From Chloroflexota bacterium (GTDB taxonomy: Bacteria; Chloroflexota; UBA5177; JANWHV01), in contig JAICHN010000392.1 in NCBI GenBank assembly GCA_025924845.1, positions 1 through 5,014 on the forward strand: a DNA stretch of 5,014 nucleotides, given 5' to 3'. A program made the position numbers and the translations under genes. The notes under the pieces were generated by a model that was not told the origin of the DNA, did no database searches, and worked only from the letters and a program-made list of their open reading frames with translations. This document shows, one piece after another, positions 1 to 5,014 of this stretch (positions are counted from its first letter, which is position 1; each line of letters begins with the position of its first letter).

Positions 1-48
1 CGCGCTCCATCGCCGTCGAGCCAACCGACCGACTCCCCCGTCTCCACC

Positions 49-77
49 GGGTCAAGTCCCCCCATACCTGGGTCAAG
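49..77. repeat. Short direct repeat GGGTCAAG
   Basis: GGGTCAAG occurs at 49-56 and 70-77, exactly 21 bases apart, or two helical turns. The second copy continues into GGTCAG, giving closely spaced GGTCA-type half-sites. The spacing would suit binding by a dimeric regulator, or the sequence may be the debris of a mobile-element end. Eight bases are short enough that chance remains possible. Confidence 0.35.
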
Positions 78-100
78 GGTCAGTTCATTGGCGTTCCCAG

Positions 101-184
101 TAGGGGCGCACAGCCGTGCGCCCTCGGATTGGCGCCTGGGCGTCCTTACATTGGCTGCCGTGCGCCGAGAAGGAAGGGCCCCTA
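101..184. repeat. Nested inverted-repeat element in the intergenic region
   Basis: An outer inverted repeat of 7 bases, TAGGGGC at 101-107 and GCCCCTA at 178-184, encloses further structure. GGGCGCAC (104-111) and GTGCGCCC (116-123) form a perfect 8-bp stem with a 4-base loop, AGCC. The 10-mer GCCGTGCGCC occurs at 113-122 and again at 157-166, with a one-mismatch copy at 230-239. No run of Ts follows in the minus-strand direction, so it is not a typical intrinsic terminator for the glycosyltransferase gene, although the stem might still affect the 3' end of the transcript. It resembles a decayed small palindromic intergenic element. Confidence 0.5.
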
Positions 185-292
185 TACCTCGGCTATGGCG
201 AGGACTGAGGGAGCGCGCCGAGTCCCCCGGCTGTGCGCCGCCCGTCCCTCTGCCGGATCGGTCGATGGTGTCCGCCGGGACCCGAGGCTGTT

Positions 293-1798
293 TCATTCGT
301 ACCCTACCGCCTCCTGACGGTCATTGCGCGACGCCGTCCCGCCCCGCACCTCCTCATACACGGCCAGCAACTCGTCCACACGGTGAGCGCAAGTGTGACG
401 AGCCAGGACTGTCGCCAATCCGTGTTCCGCCATGGCTGCCGCGAACGCACGATCGTGAAGAATGGTCCGCAGATTCTGACGCATGGCCAAACCGTTCCGC
501 GCCCGCAGGTAATCCTCGCCCGGGGAGAACAGCCCCTCCACGTCATCCCAGGGAGCGCAGACGAGAGGAATACCGCAGGCGAGCGCCTCGAACACGCGAA
601 TGGTTGGAATCCCCGGCAAGGCTTGCGCGTATGGACGCCTGGGCACATGCACAGTCACCGCGTGCCGCGCATATACCGCCGGCGCCGCGTGATTGGGCAA
701 CCGGCCGGCGTACTGCATGCCGGCTTCAGCCAGGGCGGCGCGGCCTTCGGCCGGATAGCGCACGCCGTAGGCTACAGCCGGAATGCCAAGGTCACGAACC
801 GGATCGAGCACGAACTCCCTCAGTTCGCTCGTCCGCTCATCATCGCCCCAATTCCCAATCCACACCAGGCCGGTCCGCTCTCCCTGCGTCCGGCTCGCAG
901 TATCGGAAGGCATCCGGCGGTGCTCGCCGGCCACGTGCCGCGGGATCCCGTGGGAAGCATCCAGGGCCGGCTCAGGTGGGCGGAATGCCCCCGTTTCCCC
1001 GGTTGCCCAGGCCGACGATTCGCTCCCGCCCAGTCCCTGCTCCGCCGGGACGAGAGGGTGAAACCGCCGAACATCCGCTCCTTCGTGCCACGTCCAGGCC
1101 CGCGCCGCCCAGCCGCGCTCGATATAGAGGTCCCGAAGGATGCGCCCAAACGCCAGGACCCCATCATAATACCGAAGATCGAAGCTCGCCATCGCCTTCG
1201 GGTCCGTAGCCGCACGGTGGTGCGTGTCATGTAGGAACAAGATGAACCCTCCGCGGCGGCGCGCCTCGCCCAGCTTCTTGACCAGTGCCGGATCGTTCCA
1301 TTCATGCACGAGCACCAGATCCGCGCCGTCCAGCACTGCCTCCAAATCGAGCGGCACACCCGCGGCCACCGACTCGGGCGACCGGCTCGGCGAGGAATCG
1401 GCGTCCTCTCTGCCCAGCCGGCTCGGCGAGGCATCCGCATCCTCACCGTTCAGCGGGTGCGGTGACGCGACGCTAACTGCTTCGTCCCGCCTGCCGGGTC
1501 CGCGCCCGCCCTGTACCTCCTCAATTCGGCACGTGCTTCCCGCGTTATGGAGGCGATACAACGTACTCGACAGCTCTGGATAGGCCCGATGAAAGCCGTC
1601 GATCGCCCCGGCGCCCTCGTGTCGCAGGAGGTTCGCGCGACTCCAGCCGTCCGCCGGCTCATAGACTTGTACCTGATGCCCGCGCGCCAAAAGCTCGCTC
1701 GTCACGCCGCGCAAGAAGTGGGAGTTCCCATGGTTCCAATCACTCACCAGACTGTGATAGAAGAGCAGGATGCGCAGCGGGCGCTCGCCCCGATCCAC
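293..1798 (-). CDS. CgeB-like glycosyltransferase with two disordered insertions
   Basis: About 501 residues from GTG at 1798. The N-terminal half opens LRILLFYHSLVSDWNHGNSHF (8-28), a GT-B-like start followed by LLARGHQVQVYEP, then LVLVHEWNDP (161-170) and FLHDTHHR (188-195). The C-terminal half has LVWIGNWGDDERT (311-323), YAGRLPNH (363-370), VTVHVPRRPY (381-390) and PTIRVFEALACGIPLVCAPW (398-417); the last matches the sugar-nucleotide-binding region of the glycosyltransferase-1-like domain found in CgeB (PF13524 type, from memory). It probably transfers a sugar from a nucleotide donor in the cytosol. Residues about 90-146 and 250-308 interrupt the family pattern with Ser/Pro/Asp/Gly/Arg-rich sequence that looks disordered; the first holds a 12-residue tandem repeat. 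The reading frame is also open far upstream inside the radical SAM gene, but that stretch is an Arg/Cys-rich shadow. GTG at 1828 is a second possible start. Donor and acceptor are unknown. Confidence 0.88.
   Translation of the reverse strand: MDRGERPLRILLFYHSLVSDWNHGNSHFLRGVTSELLARGHQVQVYEPADGWSRANLLRHEGAGAIDGFHRAYPELSSTLYRLHNAGSTCRIEEVQGGRGPGRRDEAVSVASPHPLNGEDADASPSRLGREDADSSPSRSPESVAAGVPLDLEAVLDGADLVLVHEWNDPALVKKLGEARRRGGFILFLHDTHHRAATDPKAMASFDLRYYDGVLAFGRILRDLYIERGWAARAWTWHEGADVRRFHPLVPAEQGLGGSESSAWATGETGAFRPPEPALDASHGIPRHVAGEHRRMPSDTASRTQGERTGLVWIGNWGDDERTSELREFVLDPVRDLGIPAVAYGVRYPAEGRAALAEAGMQYAGRLPNHAAPAVYARHAVTVHVPRRPYAQALPGIPTIRVFEALACGIPLVCAPWDDVEGLFSPGEDYLRARNGLAMRQNLRTILHDRAFAAAMAEHGLATVLARHTCAHRVDELLAVYEEVRGGTASRNDRQEAVGYE
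1382..1453 (-). repeat. 36-bp tandem repeat, two copies, inside the glycosyltransferase gene
   Basis: Two adjacent 36-base units (1382-1417 and 1418-1453) share an identical 14-base start, CCGGCTCGGCGAGG on the plus strand, and differ at 7 positions by my hand alignment. They are in frame and encode LNGEDADASPSR and LGREDADSSPSR (protein residues 116-127 and 128-139), followed by SPE, a possible fragment of a third unit. The repeat sits in a stretch that is not part of the conserved glycosyltransferase fold. It looks like slippage or duplication within a tolerated loop. Confidence 0.8.
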
Positions 1799-1801
1799 CA
1801 A

Positions 1802-1807
1802 CCTCCT
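1802..1807 (-). promoter_or_regulatory. Shine-Dalgarno AGGAGG overlapping the radical SAM stop codon
   Basis: On the minus strand the junction reads TAGGAGGTTGGTGGAT. The TAG ends the radical SAM gene, and its last two bases begin a perfect AGGAGG. GTG at 1798 is three bases downstream, which is short spacing but the first plausible start in the glycosyltransferase frame; TTG at 1801 directly abuts the site and is unlikely. This site is the main reason for placing the glycosyltransferase start here, and it suggests translation of the two genes is coupled. Confidence 0.7.
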
Positions 1808-3164
1808 ACCCCAGACGCGCCGGCTCACCCGTCCGGGCAGCCTCGAGCTCAGCCAGGGGCAACGGCGCCTGATCCTGGAACTCGGCGAAACGCCGCGACA
1901 CCGCGAGATAGTGGGCATGGGCCCGTTCCCAGGCCCGATCATCCGGCGCCCCCCACAGCCGCGTATAATCCGGCGACCCCGGATACAGCAGGAGCGGCAC
2001 CGGATCATTGGCCCACACCCCCTGGGCCCGCAGCGCCTCCCGCCACGCCTGAATCGCCGCCGGATCATCGAAGCCGCCATCAAGCAGATTCGCCTGCACG
2101 AACGGCACCGACCGCCGCGCCAGCACCAAGCGCTCCGCCAACTCCTCGGTAGACAGCTTACAGCGCTTATCCAACGCCCGCCGCCCCGCCTCGCTGATCG
2201 ACTCAATACCCGCCTCGATCGACACGCAGCCCGCCTCCCCCAACAGCGGCAACATTGGCCCGTCCCACAGATCGATCCGCGTCTGCATCCCGAAATGGAA
2301 CGGCGTCCCCCGCTCCCGCCGCCGCTGGGCAAACGCCTCCAAAAGCGGCCGATCCGGCAAAAAAATCTCATCAATCAGATACACATACGTGATACCTTGG
2401 GCCAGCAACCCATCCAACTCATCCAGAACGATCCGCAGCGGCCGCTTCCGATACTTATTCCGGTAATTCTCCTTCGCGCAGAACGAACAGCTATACGGGC
2501 AGCCCCGCGACACCTCCAGCTCCGCCCCCGGCCCGCTGTACGGCGCCTCGAATCGATGATGATGGTGCCCATGCCGCTCCACCACCGCGTCATCCCAACG
2601 CAACGCCGGAAGCGCCCCCATCCGCGAGGCTCGCGGCCCCCCAACCACCCGCGGCGCACCACCATCCCAAAAACACATCCCACCCACGTCCGCCGGCGCA
2701 CCGCCCGAGCTAAGCGCGCCCGCCAACTCCACCAACCCCTCCTCACACTCCCCCAACACCACCACCACATCCCGCGACCCATAGGCCGCCGACAGCTTCC
2801 GCAAGGTCACCCCCGGCGTCGACGACCCATGCGGCCCCACCACCACCAACGGACACCCAGCACGGCCCCGCAACCCCCGCGCAAAATCCAACGGCACCCG
2901 CAACTCCGGCGGCGCGCAGCGCCAGAATAGGTAACTCGGCGCCGTCGTCACTACCACCACATCCGGTGCCAGTTCGATAACTCGGTTTACCAGCGTCGCT
3001 TCATTCCACCCCTCGGCGTGTCCATCAACGATCACCGCCTCATGGCCTGCCGCCCGTAACAACGCCGCGGAATAGCCAAACTCCAGAGGCAAATGCGGCT
3101 CCCGGCAACCAAAATACACCGAGCCGGCGAACTGCCATACTGGATTAACCAACACCCACCGCAT
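1806..3164 (-). CDS. B12-binding domain radical SAM protein
   Basis: A 452-residue protein with a cobalamin-binding N-terminal domain and a radical SAM core. The N-terminal part (about 1-150) begins RWVLVNPVWQF and carries DGHAEG (47-52), which fits the classical DxHxxG cobalamin-ligand motif, then SYL (77-79, fitting SxL) and a glycine turn GPHG (110-113). The core starts at EVSRGCPYSCSFC, with the [4Fe-4S]-binding cysteines C222, C226 and C229 (CxxxCxxC), preceded by a histidine run HHHH (200-203). IDEIFL (264-269), and later FGMQTRID and SIEAGIES, fit the barrel strands. Such enzymes cleave S-adenosylmethionine and often methylate unactivated carbons; here the partner genes suggest a sugar or glycan substrate (inference). 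I recall a TIGR04295-type family of such proteins beside epimerases and glycosyltransferases. ATG at 3164 lies in a TGATG overlap with the upstream gene; GTG at 3167 is an alternative start. The TAG stop lies inside the ribosome-binding site of the next gene. Confidence 0.92.
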   Translation of the reverse strand: MRWVLVNPVWQFAGSVYFGCREPHLPLEFGYSAALLRAAGHEAVIVDGHAEGWNEATLVNRVIELAPDVVVVTTAPSYLFWRCAPPELRVPLDFARGLRGRAGCPLVVVGPHGSSTPGVTLRKLSAAYGSRDVVVVLGECEEGLVELAGALSSGGAPADVGGMCFWDGGAPRVVGGPRASRMGALPALRWDDAVVERHGHHHHRFEAPYSGPGAELEVSRGCPYSCSFCAKENYRNKYRKRPLRIVLDELDGLLAQGITYVYLIDEIFLPDRPLLEAFAQRRRERGTPFHFGMQTRIDLWDGPMLPLLGEAGCVSIEAGIESISEAGRRALDKRCKLSTEELAERLVLARRSVPFVQANLLDGGFDDPAAIQAWREALRAQGVWANDPVPLLLYPGSPDYTRLWGAPDDRAWERAHAHYLAVSRRFAEFQDQAPLPLAELEAARTGEPARLG

Positions 3165-3166
3165 CA
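3162..3166 (-). promoter_or_regulatory. TGATG stop/start overlap between the epimerase and radical SAM genes
   Basis: The TGA ending the tyvelose-epimerase-like gene shares one base with the ATG of the radical SAM gene. A G-rich stretch (GGGGGT) a few bases upstream could act as a weak ribosome-binding site. A GTG directly before the ATG is an alternative start and would change the product by a single residue. Confidence 0.72.
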
Positions 3167-4399
3167 CCGCACCCCCAGATCCGCCCGGTCCCCGGCCGAC
3201 GTGGCACCCAAAGCAGCAATACCGGCGAGCGGATCCCCGTGCCGCCCCGACACCTCATCCGCACACTCAAAAGCACCAGGCATCACGGCCGAACCGTCAA
3301 CCCCTTGCACACCCGCCCTATCCTCATAGCCCAGTCCGTCCACACCCAGGCACCGCAACCAAGTACACAGCCGCGCGATTCCCTCACGCACCTCCACCCG
3401 AGGCGCCCACCCCGATGCCGCGCCAAACTTCCGGCAATCCGACACATACCACCGCTGATCCCCCACTCGCCAGGGCGCATAGCGCACCGAAGGCGGCGCT
3501 CCCAACAGGTCCTCAACCCACGCCAACAGATCGATCAAACTGAGGGCGCATCCCGGCCCCCCGCCGATATTAAACGCCTGCCCCACAAAATCCGGCTGCC
3601 CCGCCGCCAACCCCCGATTAGCCGTCAGAAGCGCCGCCACCAAGTCATCCACAAAAAGCGCATCGCGCACCTGGGCACCATCGCCAAAGAGCGTAATGGG
3701 CTGCCCGGCCAGGGCGCGGATCAAAAAGTGCGCGATCCATCCCTGGTCCTCGGTGCCGAACTGGCGCGGACCATAGATACAACTCATCCTAAACACCGCC
3801 GCCGGTACCCCAAAACTCCGCGCATACTCCAGGACATACTGATCCGCCGCCCCTTTTGAGCACCCATAGGGACTCCGAAAATCGAGCGGCTGTGCTTCGT
3901 CAACCCCGTGCGCTGCCGGCCCTGCCTCATCCGGCGCATACCGACTACCTACCCGCACCGTCCGTACCCCTGCCAGATCTCCATACACCTTGTTGGTGCT
4001 GGTAAAGATAAGAGGAGGAGGCGCCGGAAGATTCCTTACCAGTTCGAGCAGGTTCAGAGTACCTCCCACATTAACCGAAAAGTCATGCGCCGGGTCGTTC
4101 AGGCTGGTAGTTACGGCCACCTGGGCCGCGAAATGAAACACGCCTGCGACCGGCGCGCCGTCGCCCAGCCGCTCCGCTTCATCCAGTGCCGACTGCAAGG
4201 CTTGGACATCGCGGACGTCGCCTCGCACCACCTTCAGGCGAACCCCACGGCAGGCGCCCAGCCATGCGGCATTGTGCCGCACTCCGGCGCGGGAGAAGTT
4301 ATCGAAGATGACCACCGGCACCCCGGCCCCGAGCAGCGCGTGGGCGAGATTGGCGCCAACAAAACCGGCTCCGCCCGTAATCAGCATAGCCCCGCGCAT
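3164..4399 (-). CDS. CDP-paratose 2-epimerase (CDP-tyvelose epimerase)-like extended SDR
   Basis: A complete 411-residue extended SDR. The N-terminus has the Rossmann glycine motif TGGAGFVG (residues 8-15) and an acidic DNFS (33-36) after the second strand, which favours NAD. FHFAAQ (88-93) and STNKVYGD (134-141) follow, then the catalytic pair Y178/K182 in SPYGCSKGAADQY. The stretch FRMSCIYGPRQFGTEDQGW (203-221), then AHFLIRAL and GDGAQVRD (239-246), is what I recognise from the tyvelose epimerase group, which inverts C2 of CDP-paratose in O-antigen synthesis. The substrate here need not be CDP-linked. The fold appears to end near residue 350 (LCTWLRCL), as in relatives of about 340 residues; the 60 residues after it are Gly/Ala/Asp-rich and match nothing I know. 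The start is ATG at 4399 in a TGATG overlap with the upstream gene; an ATG four codons downstream (MLITGG) is an alternative. Family is certain, substrate unknown. Confidence 0.93.
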   Translation of the reverse strand: MRGAMLITGGAGFVGANLAHALLGAGVPVVIFDNFSRAGVRHNAAWLGACRGVRLKVVRGDVRDVQALQSALDEAERLGDGAPVAGVFHFAAQVAVTTSLNDPAHDFSVNVGGTLNLLELVRNLPAPPPLIFTSTNKVYGDLAGVRTVRVGSRYAPDEAGPAAHGVDEAQPLDFRSPYGCSKGAADQYVLEYARSFGVPAAVFRMSCIYGPRQFGTEDQGWIAHFLIRALAGQPITLFGDGAQVRDALFVDDLVAALLTANRGLAAGQPDFVGQAFNIGGGPGCALSLIDLLAWVEDLLGAPPSVRYAPWRVGDQRWYVSDCRKFGAASGWAPRVEVREGIARLCTWLRCLGVDGLGYEDRAGVQGVDGSAVMPGAFECADEVSGRHGDPLAGIAALGATSAGDRADLGVR

Positions 4400-4401
4400 C
4401 A
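4397..4401 (-). promoter_or_regulatory. TGATG stop/start overlap between the two SDR genes
   Basis: The TGA of the upstream epimerase and the ATG of the tyvelose-epimerase-like gene share one base. No good Shine-Dalgarno site lies directly upstream on the minus strand, so re-initiation by the terminating ribosome is the likely route. This supports one transcript for both genes. Confidence 0.75.
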
Positions 4402-5014
4402 GGTCACGGTCCGTGACGCGGCGGTGACGAGTCTTTTCGCCGCTAATTCGGTACGCGCTCGTTCGAGGCGATCCGGCGACGCGGCCTCCTGGTCCTGCCG
4501 ATGTTCCTCCAGCCAGGCGACCAACTCGGCAAGGCCCGCGCTGAAGGACACCTGGGGGGCAAAGCCAAGGACGGTCGCCGCGCGCGACAGATCGGCAAAG
4601 CAGTGACGAATGTCTCCCGCGCGATAGGCGCCTTCGATGATCGGTTCAAGGGAACTGCCCAGCAGCTCAGCCAGCCGCTCGCCCACGGCGCGGATGGTAA
4701 GCGGCTCGCCGCTGCCGATATTGAACACTGCGCCCATCGGATCAGCCGGCAAGTTCGGAGTCTCCAGGGCAAGACGACAGGCGCGCGCCACATCATGCAC
4801 CGACACAAAATCCCGACGCTGCAGGCCGTCCTCATAGATTATCGGCGCCTTACCGGCCAGGAAGTGAGCGGCGAAAATGGCCAGCACGCCCGTATACGGA
4901 TTACTCAGCGCCTGACGTGGTCCATATGTATTAAAAAAGCGGAGTGCCGCGGTGGGGATAGAATATGCTCGCCCGGTGAGGAGGCAGAGCCGTTCCTGGT
5001 CGTACTTGGTCAGC
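4399..5014 (-). CDS. NAD-dependent sugar-nucleotide epimerase/dehydratase (extended SDR), 5'-truncated by window edge
   Basis: The last 204 residues of an extended short-chain dehydrogenase/reductase are visible; the reading frame stays open to the window edge, so the NAD-binding N-terminus is missing. The fragment begins LTKYDQERL, whose lysine (visible residue 3) fits the catalytic Lys of the YxxxK motif, with the Tyr just off the edge. RFFNTYGPRQ follows (residues 25-34), the substrate-domain signature of GalE-like enzymes, then YEDGLQRRDFVSVHDVARA (60-78) and FNIGSGEPLTI (97-107), both typical of UDP-glucose 4-epimerase relatives. An internal GTG at 4887 could be mistaken for the start, but conserved sequence continues upstream of it. 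The last 35 residues or so are polar and probably beyond the fold. The protein should be a cytosolic enzyme acting on a nucleotide sugar; the exact substrate cannot be read. Its TGA overlaps the ATG of the next SDR gene by one base. Family assignment is firm; epimerase versus dehydratase is open. Confidence 0.93.
   Translation of the reverse strand, partial: LTKYDQERLCLLTGRAYSIPTAALRFFNTYGPRQALSNPYTGVLAIFAAHFLAGKAPIIYEDGLQRRDFVSVHDVARACRLALETPNLPADPMGAVFNIGSGEPLTIRAVGERLAELLGSSLEPIIEGAYRAGDIRHCFADLSRAATVLGFAPQVSFSAGLAELVAWLEEHRQDQEAASPDRLERARTELAAKRLVTAASRTVT
4403..4417. repeat. 15-bp palindrome at the end of the upstream epimerase gene
   Basis: GTCACGG, one central T, and CCGTGAC form a perfect 7-bp inverted repeat. 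It lies within the last codons of the upstream epimerase and ends only three bases before the next gene's ATG. In RNA the one-base loop is too tight for the full stem, so the innermost pairs would have to open. It could be an operator-like site or chance; I cannot assign a role. Confidence 0.45.

Larger units (their letters stand above)
1..292. other. Non-coding stretch downstream of the operon
   Basis: No convincing gene is seen on either strand. Plus-strand frames through here continue as shadows opposite the glycosyltransferase gene and look like no known protein. On the minus strand, ATG at 65 and ATG at 10 open frames that run off the left edge, so a following gene could begin there, but too little is visible to judge and no strong ribosome-binding site precedes them. 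The stretch is mostly occupied by the inverted and direct repeats listed separately. No tRNA, ribosomal RNA or CRISPR array was recognised. Confidence 0.6.

Noticed and set aside
1..65. Start of a further minus-strand gene (ATG at 65 or 10)
   Set aside because: Only about 20 codons at most are visible, with no strong ribosome-binding site or motif; not enough to annotate.
103..124. Intrinsic terminator for the operon
   Set aside because: The stem is strong but no T-run follows it in the minus-strand direction, and it lies about 170 bases beyond the stop codon.
88..1234. Long plus-strand open frames opposite the glycosyltransferase gene
   Set aside because: Composition is Arg/Pro-rich with no recognisable motif, and they lie antisense to a gene with clear family signatures; open frames of this kind are common in GC-rich DNA.
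2359..2368. Run of seven A (T on the coding strand) as a programmed frameshift site in the radical SAM gene
   Set aside because: The normal frame reads DEIFLPDR without interruption and continues to a natural end; nothing suggests a shifted product.
1799..2374. N-terminal extension of the glycosyltransferase frame inside the radical SAM gene
   Set aside because: The translation is Arg/Cys/Gly-rich with no conserved pattern. The conserved start LRILLFYHS and the AGGAGG site place the real start near 1798.
2565..2770. Repeated ACC/CCACCA and ATG-rich short runs as microsatellites or CRISPR-like repeats
   Set aside because: They are explained by the coding of Val runs, a Gly/Pro-rich loop and the four-His stretch in the radical SAM protein; there is no regular spacing.
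1770..2930. 386-residue plus-strand open frame opposite the radical SAM gene
   Set aside because: It is an Arg/Pro/His-rich shadow with no domain signature; the minus strand carries the cobalamin and iron-sulfur motifs.
4885..4887. GTG as the start of the first SDR gene
   Set aside because: The frame continues upstream with RFFNTYGPRQ and TKYDQERL, both conserved in the family, so this is an internal Val codon.

Overview
This is a 5 kb, GC-rich (roughly two-thirds G+C by eye) bacterial window in which every supportable gene lies on the minus strand, in one tightly packed block reading right to left. Dense packing, GTG/ATG starts and Shine-Dalgarno sites mark it as bacterial. The lineage cannot be fixed from the sequence. 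The short palindromic element near the left end looks to me like small repeats seen in Chloroflexota-type and similar high-GC environmental genomes, but that is only an impression.

Layout in transcription order: (1) 5014-4399, the C-terminal part of an extended-SDR sugar-nucleotide epimerase/dehydratase whose N-terminus lies beyond the window. (2) 4399-3164, a complete extended-SDR enzyme that closely resembles CDP-paratose 2-epimerase (CDP-tyvelose epimerase), with an unusual tail of about 60 residues. (3) 3164-1806, a radical SAM protein with an N-terminal cobalamin-binding domain. (4) 1798-293, a CgeB-like glycosyltransferase with two non-conserved, probably disordered insertions, one carrying a 12-residue tandem repeat. 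Genes 1/2 and 2/3 overlap by one base in TGATG junctions. The stop codon of gene 3 merges with the Shine-Dalgarno site of gene 4. The four genes are therefore almost certainly one operon. Positions 1-292 hold no convincing gene but contain inverted and direct repeats.

Together the genes point to synthesis of an unusual sugar and its transfer: two NAD(P)-dependent enzymes remodel a nucleotide sugar, the B12-dependent radical SAM enzyme may carry out a difficult C-H modification such as C-methylation, and the glycosyltransferase attaches a sugar to an acceptor. From memory, unchecked, this gene set resembles a conserved oligosaccharide cassette annotated in rhizobia and other bacteria (the 'rhizo-twelve' type neighbourhood with TIGR04295-family B12 radical SAM proteins). 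The glycan and the reactions appear uncharacterised, and this is the most interesting aspect of the window.
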